This document shows, one piece after another, positions 17,829 through 26,273 of a stretch of DNA of 64,000 nt. Location: contig DBMP01000013.1 in NCBI GenBank assembly GCA_002298145.1, positions 535,471-599,470 on the forward strand, read 5' to 3'. Positions within the stretch are counted from its first letter, which is position 1; every line of letters starts with the position of its first letter. The stretch is from Spartobacteria bacterium UBA695 (GTDB lineage Bacteria; Verrucomicrobiota; Verrucomicrobiia; Chthoniobacterales; Chthoniobacteraceae). Below the pieces are notes generated by a model. It saw only the letters and a program-made list of their open reading frames with translations. It was not told the origin of the DNA and did not search any database. The translations under genes were made by a program, and so were the position numbers.

Positions 17829-19832
17829 ATGCATCTTGTAAAACTTGGCGCGGCTGCGCTCAACCAAGTGCCTCTGGATTGGCGCGGTAATCTCCAGCGC
17901 ATTCGGCTTGCTATTGCCGAAGCGCGGGGGCAGGGGGTTAACCTTCTGTGTCTGCCGGAACTATGTATTACCGGGTATGGGTGCGAAGACGCCTTTCACT
18001 CCCATCACACCCTCGACATGGCATGGAAGAGCCTGGAGACACTGCTTCCGGATACGCTGGGCATGGTGGTCACTGTGGGCCTCCCCGTGCTTTTCCAAAA
18101 CGGAGTTTTCAACTGCGCTTGCGTCATTGCCGACGGTCAAACCCTGGGATTGGTGGCAAAACGGTTTTTGGCCGGAGACGGCATTCACTATGAACCGCGG
18201 TGGTTCAAACCTTGGAGCGAAGGCACCGTCAGAACGCTTGAACGAGGGCCCGCGTCCTTCCCTATCGGCGACCTCTGCTTTGAGGTGAACGGCGTGCGGT
18301 TCGGGTTCGAGATTTGCGAGGATGCGTGGGTGGCCAATCGCCCCGGAGCGGCACTTTCACTCCAAGGCGTCGATGTCATTCTGAACCCCAGCGCAAGCCA
18401 CTTTGCCTTTGGAAAACTCGACGTTCGCAAGCGCTTTGTCCTGGAAGGTTTGCGGGCTTTCGGCGTCAGCTATGTTTACGCCAACCTCATGGGAAACGAA
18501 TCCGGACGCGCGATCTATGACGGCGGCACGATGATCGCCACAGGGGGCAAGCTGATCGCGGTCGGCCAGCGCTTAAGCTTCCAGGATTTCTATGTCACCT
18601 CGGCGGTTGTGGATGTGGATGCGACCCGGATGAGTCAGGCCCGCACGGCGAGTTTCCGTCCCGCGCTCGATGACCGAAGCCAGGAAGTGATTCGCAAAAC
18701 GTGCAACCTCGCCCCGGTTTCTTTAGCGGCTCGCATTTCGGAGCCGAGCGGCGAGGGATGGGAGCTGAGCGCCAATCTTAAAGCTGAGGAATTCGCCCGT
18801 GCGGAGGCCTTAGCGCTCTTTGATTACATGCGCAAGAGCCGCTCGAATGGCTTCCTCATCTCGCTGAGCGGCGGGGCGGATTCGGCGGCTTGCGCCGTCT
18901 TGGTTTCGCTTATGGTATTATTCGGTGTTCGAGAATTAGGTTTGGAGACTTTCAAACAAAAACTTGCCTATATCCCTGGCGTGGCGGACGCGGATAGCGT
19001 TGATGCGCTGCGGGAGAATTTGCTCGTTACCGTTTACCAGCCCAGCGAAAACAGCGGGAGCGTCACGCGCGGCGCTGCCGAAACCATGGCAAAGGCATTG
19101 CGCGCCCGGCACTACGTGTTTGACGTTACCCAGCTCGTGAAGGGCTATGTCGACATGGTCGAAACTGCCGTGGGTACGGGATTCTCCTGGAAGGAAAATG
19201 ACATCGCGCTCCAGAATATCCAAGCGCGGGTGAGGTCCCCCGGCGCCTGGCTCCTGGCTAATATTCGCGGCGCACTCTTTCTCTCAACAAGCAACCGCTC
19301 AGAAGCGGCGGTCGGTTATGCAACGATGGATGGGGACACCAGCGGCGGCCTGAGCCCCCTGGCGGGTATCGATAAAGCATGGCTGCGGGAGTGGCTGCGC
19401 TGGATGGAGCAGGTCGGCCCCGAAGACATCGGCCCGCTCCCCGAATTGAGCGTCATCAACGAGCAGCAACCGACGGCCGAACTGCGCCCCAAGGCTCAGG
19501 CGCAAACGGATGAAGACGACCTAATGCCCTATCCTCTGCTGGACGCCATCGAAAGGGCGGCGATCCGCGACAAGCAGCCCCCTGTAACGGTTTTCGAACT
19601 AATGCGCGTGGCGTTCCCCGAGTATGCCATCGGCCAACTGCACCTCTGGGTGGACCGTTTCTTTAAACTGTGGAGCCGCAATCAGTGGAAGCGAGAGCGT
19701 TATGCGCCTTCGTTCCATTTGGACGACGAGAACCTCGACCCCAAGACCTGGTGCCGCTGGCCCATTCTCAGCGGCGGGTTCGAGGTCGAGCTCCGGGAAC
19801 TGAATGCCTTCGTCAAAACCGTTGAAAAATAG
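17829..19832 (+). CDS. nadE: Glutamine-dependent NAD+ synthetase (long form)
   Basis: The 667-residue protein has two domains. An N-terminal nitrilase-type glutaminase has the Glu in LPELCITGYGCED near residue 44 and the catalytic Cys in FEICEDAW near residue 160. A C-terminal PP-loop synthetase has SLSGGADSAA near residue 340. The enzyme amidates nicotinate adenine dinucleotide with ammonia channelled from glutamine. This is the long form, related to actinobacterial and eukaryotic types. A shorter, clearly different NadE (542 residues) is encoded at 41489-43117, so this copy may be the NrtR-controlled salvage enzyme. It starts directly after pncB. Confidence 0.95.
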   Translation: MHLVKLGAAALNQVPLDWRGNLQRIRLAIAEARGQGVNLLCLPELCITGYGCEDAFHSHHTLDMAWKSLETLLPDTLGMVVTVGLPVLFQNGVFNCACVIADGQTLGLVAKRFLAGDGIHYEPRWFKPWSEGTVRTLERGPASFPIGDLCFEVNGVRFGFEICEDAWVANRPGAALSLQGVDVILNPSASHFAFGKLDVRKRFVLEGLRAFGVSYVYANLMGNESGRAIYDGGTMIATGGKLIAVGQRLSFQDFYVTSAVVDVDATRMSQARTASFRPALDDRSQEVIRKTCNLAPVSLAARISEPSGEGWELSANLKAEEFARAEALALFDYMRKSRSNGFLISLSGGADSAACAVLVSLMVLFGVRELGLETFKQKLAYIPGVADADSVDALRENLLVTVYQPSENSGSVTRGAAETMAKALRARHYVFDVTQLVKGYVDMVETAVGTGFSWKENDIALQNIQARVRSPGAWLLANIRGALFLSTSNRSEAAVGYATMDGDTSGGLSPLAGIDKAWLREWLRWMEQVGPEDIGPLPELSVINEQQPTAELRPKAQAQTDEDDLMPYPLLDAIERAAIRDKQPPVTVFELMRVAFPEYAIGQLHLWVDRFFKLWSRNQWKRERYAPSFHLDDENLDPKTWCRWPILSGGFEVELRELNAFVKTVEK

Positions 19833-19835
19833 CCC

Positions 19836-20525
19836 ATGCCCTACACCTACGAATACCCCCGCCCCTCAGTAACCGTTGATGCCGCTGTGTTCGGCTTCGA
19901 CGGCGCGGAATTGCAGATCCTGCTGATCGAGCGGGCGCTCGAACCGTTCGCCGGATCGTGGGCCATTCCTGGCGGATTCGTGGACATGAATGAATCGGTG
20001 GAAGCCGCCGCGCTCCGGGAATTGCAGGAGGAAACCGGCATCTCCCGCGTTTTTCTGGAACAACTCTACACCTTTGGCGAGGTCCTGCGCGATCCCCGGG
20101 GACGGGTCATCAGCGTGGCCTACTACGCACTGGTGAAACCGAGTGAGCACCCCACCTCCGCCGCCAGCGATGCCCGGCAAGCCCGATGGTTTCCCGTTTC
20201 CGCACTTCCACCGCTCGCCTTCGACCACGAAAAAATCGTGGCTGTCGCCCTCGCGCGCCTTCGCGGCAAAGTTAGGTATGAGCCAGTAGGATTCGAATTG
20301 CTTCCGCCAAAGTTTACGCTCTCCGAATTACAGGCGCTGTACGAGGCGATCCTCGGGACCGCGCTCGATAAGCGCAATTTCCGCAAAAAGATCCTTGGCA
20401 TGGGGCTGCTCATTGCCCTGAGCGAACGCCGCCAGGGGGGGCAACATCGCCCGGCTCAACTCTTCCGGTTTGACCAAAAAGCCTACAAACAACTCCGCAA
20501 AAACGGGTTCAATTTTGAATTATGA
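19836..20525 (+). CDS. nrtR: NrtR-type Nudix transcriptional repressor of NAD metabolism
   Basis: The 229-residue protein has an N-terminal Nudix domain and a C-terminal winged helix (PPKFTLSELQALYEAILGTALDKRNFRKKIL), the hallmark NrtR architecture. NrtR proteins bind ADP-ribose-type ligands and repress NAD biosynthesis genes. The Nudix box (residues 47-69, G-x5-E-x7-RELQEETGI) is fully intact. Many NrtR proteins have lost catalysis, so this one could also hydrolyse ADP-ribose. Its gene lies between nadE and pncA, with the predicted operator ahead of pncB. The 3' end overlaps pncA by 4 bases (ATGA). Confidence 0.9.
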   Translation: MPYTYEYPRPSVTVDAAVFGFDGAELQILLIERALEPFAGSWAIPGGFVDMNESVEAAALRELQEETGISRVFLEQLYTFGEVLRDPRGRVISVAYYALVKPSEHPTSAASDARQARWFPVSALPPLAFDHEKIVAVALARLRGKVRYEPVGFELLPPKFTLSELQALYEAILGTALDKRNFRKKILGMGLLIALSERRQGGQHRPAQLFRFDQKAYKQLRKNGFNFEL

Positions 20526-21154
20526 AACAGCTACCGGCCACCCATGCCTTGATCGTCGTTGATGTGCAAAACGATTTCGTGAGCGGCTCCCTTTTGGTCC
20601 CGAACGCTGCCGAGATCGTCCCCGTGGTCAATCGCATCCGGGAAGCGTTTGCCACGGTTGTTTTCACCAAAGACTGGCATCCTGCAAACCACGGCAGCTT
20701 TGCCGTCAATCACCTCGGGAAGCAGGTCCTCGAACAAATCGACCTGAACGGGCTCCCTCAGACGCTCTGGCCGCCTCATTGTATCCAAGGCGAACCGGGT
20801 GCGGAACTCGTTGCTGGGCTTAATAGCGAGAGGGCCTATTTATTCGTCAAAGGCACCGACCCCGGCATCGACAGTTACAGCGGTTTCTTTGATAACGGCC
20901 ACCGCAAAGCGACCGGCTTGGGCGAGTTTCTCAAAACCAATGGAGTCACCGATGTCTACGTGTGTGGACTCGCAACTGACTATTGCGTCAAAGCCACCGC
21001 CATCGATGCCGTGCAGCTCGGTTTCAATACTTACCTGATTGAAGACGCAAGCCGTGGCGTCAATATCCAGCCGGACGACGTTGCCAATGCCATTAAAGAA
21101 ATGCAGGCCGCCGGTGTCTGCATTGCGACCAGCGTGGACGTGCCCGGCTGCTAA
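20522..21154 (+). CDS. pncA: Nicotinamidase
   Basis: This 210-residue isochorismatase-fold enzyme hydrolyses nicotinamide to nicotinate, feeding PncB. The catalytic triad is visible as Asp14 (VVDVQNDF), Lys110 (FVKGTD) and Cys155 (GLATDYCVKATA). Metal ligands are Asp51, His53 and His86 (TKDWHP and PPHC). GTDPGIDSYSGFFDN is the typical PncA substrate loop. The ATG overlaps the nrtR stop as ATGA. It completes the salvage route nicotinamide to nicotinate to NaMN, and NaAD to NAD; the adenylyltransferase step (NadD) is not encoded here. Confidence 0.96.
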   Translation: MKQLPATHALIVVDVQNDFVSGSLLVPNAAEIVPVVNRIREAFATVVFTKDWHPANHGSFAVNHLGKQVLEQIDLNGLPQTLWPPHCIQGEPGAELVAGLNSERAYLFVKGTDPGIDSYSGFFDNGHRKATGLGEFLKTNGVTDVYVCGLATDYCVKATAIDAVQLGFNTYLIEDASRGVNIQPDDVANAIKEMQAAGVCIATSVDVPGC

Positions 21155-21260
21155 AACAACTTTCGCCTGCTGCCGCCATACGCTTGACGCAATAGCGTGC
21201 TTTGCGCTTGATACCGCAACGGCAGTGACGCCAATCTCTCCTCTCGCATTTCTTCCAAGT

Positions 21261-22625
21261 ATGGCAAACCTCGATCCTCTCCGCGCGGCCTTGGCTGTCT
21301 CTCCAGACAACGTGCCACTTCTCCTCTTGTTTGCCCAGGGCTGTCTGGACGAATGGGCTTTCGATGACGCCCGGGGGGCCTTCGACCGCGCGCTGAAGGT
21401 GGCCCCGAACCAGCCGGAAGCCAAGCTGGGTATCGCGCGAACCCTTCATCTGACCGGTAAAACTTCCGAGGCGCTGGTGCGGACGGAGGTCGTCACACAG
21501 GATCACCCCGCTTTCGCTGCCGCCTGGGTTTTCCTGAGCCAACTAAACCTCATGGAGGGCAATCGCGAGGCGGCGCTTGCCCAGTATGCGCATGCGCTGG
21601 AGTTGGAGCCCTCGGCCAGAGATGAGGCGTTTGAAACGGAACTCTACCTTCAAGGTAAACGGCCCGCCGCCGAACCCCATGAACCGGAAAAAGTTCCGGT
21701 GGGCGTGAGCGACTGGAACGCCCCGGCGCAGGAGGCGGATCCCGCGGGGAAAACCGCAGACATCGAGCGTCCAAAATCCAGCTTCAGCGATGTTGGCGGG
21801 ATGGACGCGGTGAAGGAAGAGATTCGGATGAAAATCATCTACCCGATGAAGAACCCCGAACTGTTCCGCGCCTATGGGAAAAAGATCGGCGGCGGCGTGC
21901 TGCTGTACGGCCCTCCGGGGTGTGGCAAAACCATGCTGAGCCGGGCGACGGCGGGCGAGATCAACGCCAATTTCATCTCGGTGGGCCTTCACCAGATTCT
22001 CGACCTCTATCTGGGCAACAGCGAAAAGAACCTGCACGAGCTTTTCCAGTTGGCGCGGGATAACGCCCCCTCGGTGCTCTTCTTCGATGAGGTGGACGCG
22101 CTCGCGGCCGATCGCAATGACCTCAAGCGCAGTGCGGGCCGGACCCTCATCAACCAATTCCTCGCGGAAATGGACGGCCAAAATGCCAGCAACGACGGTC
22201 TCTTGATTCTCGGGGCAACCAATGCCCCCTGGCATATTGATCCGGCTTTCCGGCGGCCCGGGCGCTTCGACCGCATCCTGTTTGTCCCGCCTCCGGATGA
22301 AGCCGCGCGGGCCGCAGTAATCCAGGTGATGGCCAAGAACAAGCCCATCAACCAGTTGGATGCGGCGGCTTTGGCTCGCAAAACCAAGGATTTCTCCGGA
22401 GCCGACCTGAAGGCCGTATTCGACATTACCATCGAGCGCTCGCTGGCCAAGGCCATGCGCGAGGGGCGCATCATCCCCATCACCACCTCGGATTTGCTGG
22501 AAAGCGCCAAAACGCTCAAGCCCTCCACCCGCGCGTGGTTTGATAGCGCCAAAAACTACGCCATTTACTCCAACCAGGGCGGGTTCTACGACGAGGTCCT
22601 GACGTTCCTGGGGATCAAAAAATAA
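21261..22625 (+). CDS. TPR-containing AAA+ ATPase (Cdc48/FtsH-like module)
   Basis: From the ATG at 21261 the protein has 454 residues; the open frame extends upstream into pncA and is not needed. Residues 1 to about 125 form three TPR-like repeats, followed by a charged linker (130-170) and one AAA+ module. Visible are Walker A GPPGCGKT (217-224), an aromatic pore loop LYLGNSE (249-255), Walker B VLFFDEVDAL (272-281), GATN sensor (318-321) and RRPGRFDR with arginine fingers (331-338). The intact pore loop suggests substrate threading. No protease or membrane segment is present. The next gene overlaps by one base and encodes a TPR membrane protein, a likely partner. Function not known. Confidence 0.85.
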   Translation: MANLDPLRAALAVSPDNVPLLLLFAQGCLDEWAFDDARGAFDRALKVAPNQPEAKLGIARTLHLTGKTSEALVRTEVVTQDHPAFAAAWVFLSQLNLMEGNREAALAQYAHALELEPSARDEAFETELYLQGKRPAAEPHEPEKVPVGVSDWNAPAQEADPAGKTADIERPKSSFSDVGGMDAVKEEIRMKIIYPMKNPELFRAYGKKIGGGVLLYGPPGCGKTMLSRATAGEINANFISVGLHQILDLYLGNSEKNLHELFQLARDNAPSVLFFDEVDALAADRNDLKRSAGRTLINQFLAEMDGQNASNDGLLILGATNAPWHIDPAFRRPGRFDRILFVPPPDEAARAAVIQVMAKNKPINQLDAAALARKTKDFSGADLKAVFDITIERSLAKAMREGRIIPITTSDLLESAKTLKPSTRAWFDSAKNYAIYSNQGGFYDEVLTFLGIKK

Positions 22626-23887
22626 TGGACGCGCTCGACGAACTCCATTCCGGCCACTTCCGGCGCGGCCTTTTGCTCAAGGAGCAGGGGCGCTATCCGG
22701 AGGCCGAGCCATTTTTCCGCGATGCCTTGGGGCAAAACCCGCGCGATGCTGCCTCCTTCCACCATCTGGCGGGCTGTCTTTTCCAGATCGCCGGGAGGGA
22801 GGCCGAGGCGCTGCCCGTCGTGGACGAAGCCATCGCCCTGGAACCGGAGGAAGCGGGGCACCACGCCCTACAGGCTCATATTCTATGCTTCTTGGAGCGC
22901 CCCAAGGAGGGACTCGCGGCGGCCCAGGCGGCGGTGGAACTCGAACCGGATAACGCGTTCTGTTTTGTAGCCGAATCTCAGGCCCTTCTTTGTTTGGAAC
23001 GCTGGGCAGAGGCGGAGCGCGCCGCCCGCTGCGCCCTGGGCCTCGACCCGGAAAACCTGGCGGCGGCCAATCAGCTCTCCCGGGCCTTGCGGCTCCAAAA
23101 CAAGATGGAGGAAAACCGGGAGCAGCTCGTAAGCATGCTGGCCCGAGATCCCGAGAACGCCTACACGCACGCCAACGCCGGTTGGTCGGCCCTGCAAAGC
23201 GGGAACCGGCGTGAGGCCGAGGCGCATTTTCTGGAATCCCTGCGGCTGGACCCGGAAAGCGAGTGGGCTCGCGAGGGGCTGCTCCAGAGTTTTCGCGCCC
23301 GTTCGCCCTTCTACCGCGCTTACTTGAGTTACTCCTTCATGATGCAGCGCCTGAGCGGCAAAGCGCGCTGGGGGATCATCCTCGGGCTCTACTTTGGCGT
23401 AAGATTTGCGCGCGTTCTCTTCAGCGGTCCCTATGCGCCCATTGGGTTGGGCATCGGCCTGCTTTATGTCCTTTTTGTGCTGTGGGTATGGGTGGCCCGG
23501 GGAGTGGGGAATTTCATCTTGCTGCTCGACCGCTTCGCCCGGCACGCCCTACGGCGGGAAGAACGCTGGGAAGCCGTGGCCGTGGCTGGTAGCCTGCTCT
23601 TGGGGACCGCCCTGGCTGGCACGGCGTTTCTGACAGGCCCCCAGCACCTCATCATGTCCGCCATCGCCCTCTGCGCCGCGTCGATTCCCCTTTCGCTGGT
23701 CTTTACCAACCGTTCCGTGCCGGGGCGCGTGCTTTTTGGGGCCGTTGCGCTTTTTGGGCTTTGCACGGGCCTGTTGGCTGGCGTTCTTGGCCCGGCAGGG
23801 AGCATTCCCGGCTTGGTCGTCATCGCGGTCATCGCCGCGGGCTGCTGCACCTGGCTGGGGAATGTTAGTTTCTTCAAAAAGAGGTAA
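22625..23887 (+). CDS. TPR-repeat protein with C-terminal membrane domain
   Basis: The start overlaps the preceding stop (TAATG). The 420-residue protein has about six TPR-like repeats in residues 1-225, with repeated patterns such as EAEPFF..AL..NP and EAEAHFLESLRLDP. From about residue 235 it has six hydrophobic segments ending in FFKKR. The TPRs probably face the cytoplasm and the remainder anchors the protein in the inner membrane. It is translationally coupled to the TPR-AAA+ ATPase, suggesting a membrane-recruited ATPase complex. No known family function is recognised. Confidence 0.78.
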   Translation: MDALDELHSGHFRRGLLLKEQGRYPEAEPFFRDALGQNPRDAASFHHLAGCLFQIAGREAEALPVVDEAIALEPEEAGHHALQAHILCFLERPKEGLAAAQAAVELEPDNAFCFVAESQALLCLERWAEAERAARCALGLDPENLAAANQLSRALRLQNKMEENREQLVSMLARDPENAYTHANAGWSALQSGNRREAEAHFLESLRLDPESEWAREGLLQSFRARSPFYRAYLSYSFMMQRLSGKARWGIILGLYFGVRFARVLFSGPYAPIGLGIGLLYVLFVLWVWVARGVGNFILLLDRFARHALRREERWEAVAVAGSLLLGTALAGTAFLTGPQHLIMSAIALCAASIPLSLVFTNRSVPGRVLFGAVALFGLCTGLLAGVLGPAGSIPGLVVIAVIAAGCCTWLGNVSFFKKR

Positions 23888-23961
23888 CGGACAGCTCGCC
23901 GTGGATGGCCACCGGATCTCACGGGGTTGATGTCTGACTGATTTTCGGTGATGTTAACCCC

Positions 23962-24402
23962 ATGAAATTCGCCCTTAATCTTCTCTGGTTTCTATTCGGT
24001 GGCGGTATCTTTGCCGCCGCTCTGTGGATCCTTGCTGGCGGGTTGCTCGCGCTGACCGTGGTCGGCCTGCCCTTTGCCGTGGCAGCCTTCCGCATTGCCG
24101 GATTTACCGCCTTCCCCTTTGGTCGCCGGTTGGTTGACGCCGAGCTGATGGGTGAAACGGTGGTGCCCGGGACCGGGGTGGCCAACGTTCTCTGGATCAT
24201 CCTGGCGGGGATCTGGCTGGCCATCGCCCACGTCCTTGCGGGGCTCGCCTGCCTGACCTCCATTGTCGGGATTCCCTTTGGCCTGGCTCACTTCAAGCTG
24301 GCCGGGATTTGCTTTGCCCCGCTGGGGAAGCGGACGGTTTCCTCAGAGGTCGCAGAGGCGCTCCAGCGGGCGCAGGCGGACCGAATCGTGCGTGGCGATT
24401 AG
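23962..24402 (+). CDS. yccF: YccF family (DUF307) inner membrane protein
   Basis: The 146-residue protein consists of two repeats of the YccF unit. Each has a hydrophobic hairpin followed by a G-PF/IPFG-A-FKLA motif (VVGLPFAVAAFRIAGFTAFPFG and IVGIPFGLAHFKLAGICFAPLG). Four membrane spans are predicted. In enterobacteria YccF is an inner-membrane protein of unknown role next to a YccS-type transporter; no such partner is here. Start ATG at 23962 leads directly into the first span. It stands 74 bases after the TPR membrane gene. Confidence 0.88.
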   Translation: MKFALNLLWFLFGGGIFAAALWILAGGLLALTVVGLPFAVAAFRIAGFTAFPFGRRLVDAELMGETVVPGTGVANVLWIILAGIWLAIAHVLAGLACLTSIVGIPFGLAHFKLAGICFAPLGKRTVSSEVAEALQRAQADRIVRGD

Positions 24403-24711
24403 GCGGCTTTTTGCTAACTCGGAATCCCGAGCTGCGTTTGCGATATTCCTTCGCGTAGAAGCCCCGCGAACGTTTTTCCATCGGGGGGCTCACCTTGGTG
24501 CGTATTTATAGCGAAGTTACAGCGAGGGTGGAATGGCCTTCCTCGGTGTACCAAGGAAGATCCGCTGCCCTCCAGTCCCACGGGAAAAGACTTATCTACC
24601 CTCTTGCATCGTGGGGAAAATCAGGCATTCTCGGCCTGTAAACGAGCTGGATGGCTCGCTTGGTAAAACCGTCAATCCATCAAGCATACAAGCAATTTAG
24701 AGTAGATACCT
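24403..24711. other. 309-bp intergenic region before sodA with two inverted repeats
   Basis: No convincing reading frame is seen. A small hairpin (CTCGG-AATC-CCGAG) lies at 24418-24431, 16 bases after the yccF stop, with no T-run. A 22-base imperfect palindrome lies at 24538-24559: arms CTTCCT and AGGAAG enclose CGGTGTACCA, with only one mismatched pair. This could be an operator or an RNA hairpin in a long sodA leader. The upstream edge of the sodA transcript cannot be fixed by eye because no strong -35/-10 pair stands out. Confidence 0.45.
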
Positions 24712-25341
24712 ATGGCTTACGAACTTGCTCCTCTTCCGTACAGTTTCACCGCGCTCGAACCGTACATCGACGCCCGCACGGTGGAAATCCACCACGATAA
24801 ACATCACGCGACCTACGTTGCCAATTTCAACAACGCGGTTAAAGACAAGCCGGAGATCGAGGGAAAATCGCTCGACGATCTGCTCCGCGATCTGCCCGCC
24901 GTTCCGGAGGCCTACCGCACGCCGATTCGCAATAATGGCGGCGGGGTGTGGAACCATAATTTTTACTGGAAGGTGCTCGGCCCCAACAGTGGCGGCAAGC
25001 CCTCCGGCCCGCTGGCGGCGGCTATCGATGCCACCTTCGGCAGCTTCGAGGCGTTCCAGGAGAAGTTCCAGACCGCCGGGGCCACGCGCTTTGGCAGCGG
25101 CTGGGCTTGGCTGATCGTGAAGGCAGACAGGTCTCTTGCCATCGTCTCCACGCCGAACCAGGATAGCCCCATCATGACGGGCATTACCGACGTGCCCGGT
25201 ACGCCCATCCTGGTCGTGGACGTCTGGGAACACGCCTATTACCTGCTCTACCAGAACCGTCGCCCGGATTACCTCAAGGCCTGGTGGAACGTGGTCAACT
25301 GGCCCGTGGTGGAGGAGCTCTACGCCGCCGCGGTGAAGTAG
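24712..25341 (+). CDS. sodA: Superoxide dismutase, Mn/Fe family (Mn-type signature)
   Basis: This 209-residue cytoplasmic enzyme disproportionates superoxide. Metal ligands are His27 (EIHHDKHH), His82 (WNHNFYW), Asp170 and His174 (VDVWEHAYY). Metal-specificity positions favour manganese: Gly78, where Fe enzymes carry Gln (NNGGGVWNH), and Gln150 in STPNQDSP, where Fe enzymes carry Ala-type sequence. Cambialistic use cannot be excluded. A stem-loop followed by a T-rich run lies 36 bases downstream. Its presence shows the cell encounters oxygen despite the anaerobic genes elsewhere in the window. Confidence 0.94.
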   Translation: MAYELAPLPYSFTALEPYIDARTVEIHHDKHHATYVANFNNAVKDKPEIEGKSLDDLLRDLPAVPEAYRTPIRNNGGGVWNHNFYWKVLGPNSGGKPSGPLAAAIDATFGSFEAFQEKFQTAGATRFGSGWAWLIVKADRSLAIVSTPNQDSPIMTGITDVPGTPILVVDVWEHAYYLLYQNRRPDYLKAWWNVVNWPVVEELYAAAVK

Positions 25342-25376
25342 AAGTTAACGTCCAATACCGACGCTTTTTGCGCGCA

Positions 25377-25409
25377 GGGGGAGGGGAGAGCCCTTCCCCC
25401 GTTTTGTTT
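25377..25409 (+). terminator. Probable intrinsic terminator of sodA
   Basis: A strong GC stem with arms GGGGGAGGGG (25377-25386) and CCCTTCCCCC (25391-25400), paired with one bulge, is followed by GTTTTGTTTG. It sits between the convergent ends of sodA and mazG, as expected for a terminator of the rightward transcript. Confidence 0.6.
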
Positions 25410-25435
25410 GTACGGGGCGGGGGAGAGAAAAGCCG

Positions 25436-26254
25436 CTATTTCTTCGCGGTCTCGCCGCTCGAAGGCTGGCACTCGGACTGGTGCTCCTGGCGCTTGATCT
25501 CGTCCCAGATCAGGTCCATTTCCGCCAGCGTGCAGTCCTCGGGCTTACGGCCTCGTTCTTGGAGGGCGGTTTCGAGGGCGCGGAAGCGGCGGCTGAATTT
25601 ACCGGTGGCCCGGCGCAGGGCGACTTCCGGCTCGACCTTGAGCTTGCGGGCGAAATTGACGGCGGCAAAGAGCAGGTCGCCCATTTCCTCCTCGATCTTC
25701 TCCGGATCGCCCAGGCCGATGGCCTCCTCGGTTTCGGCCAGTTCCTCGCGGATCTTGCCGACGACCTGCACGGGGTTCTCCCAGTCGAAACCGGCTCGCG
25801 CGGCGCGCTTGGTGACTTTCTCGGCGTGCAGCAGCGCCGGGAGCCCGCCGGAGACGCCGTCGAGCAGCGAGGTCTGCGTGTTGCCCTTCTCCTGACGCTT
25901 GATCTCGTCCCAGTTTTTAAGCACCGCCTCGGAGTCGGCGGCCTCGGCGTCGCCAAAGACGTGCGGGTGGCGGCGGATCAGCTTGGCGGAGATGCCCCGG
26001 GCCACGTCGTCGAAGGTGAAGCGGCCCTCCTCGGCGGCCATCTGGCTGTGGATGACGACCTGGAGCAGGACGTCGCCAAGCTCCTCGCAAAGGTGGGCGT
26101 CGCTGGCTTCCTCGATGGCCTCCACGGTCTCGTAAGCCTCTTCGATCATATCGCTGCGCAGGGAAAGGTGGGTCTGTTCGCGGTCCCAGGGACAGCCGCC
26201 GGGGGCGCGGAGCCGGGCGACGATCTGGCGGAGTTCATCAATGGGTGTGCTCAT
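25436..26254 (-). CDS. mazG: Nucleoside triphosphate pyrophosphohydrolase
   Basis: The 272-residue protein has two tandem MazG folds. The first starts with GGCPWDREQTHLSLRSDMIEEAYE and has CEELGDVLLQVV. The second has KIREELAETEEA and KIEEEMGDLLFAAVNFARKL. These are the EExxE and ExxD metal-binding patterns of MazG, which hydrolyses NTPs and dNTPs to monophosphates. The length matches two-domain E. coli-type MazG. The start at 26254 (MSTPIDELRQIV) is chosen because upstream residues are intergenic in character. It lies 19 bases after mscS and probably ends the long leftward transcript. Confidence 0.95.
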   Translation of the reverse strand: MSTPIDELRQIVARLRAPGGCPWDREQTHLSLRSDMIEEAYETVEAIEEASDAHLCEELGDVLLQVVIHSQMAAEEGRFTFDDVARGISAKLIRRHPHVFGDAEAADSEAVLKNWDEIKRQEKGNTQTSLLDGVSGGLPALLHAEKVTKRAARAGFDWENPVQVVGKIREELAETEEAIGLGDPEKIEEEMGDLLFAAVNFARKLKVEPEVALRRATGKFSRRFRALETALQERGRKPEDCTLAEMDLIWDEIKRQEHQSECQPSSGETAKK

Positions 26255-26273
26255 TTTAAAAAAAGAGTGGATA

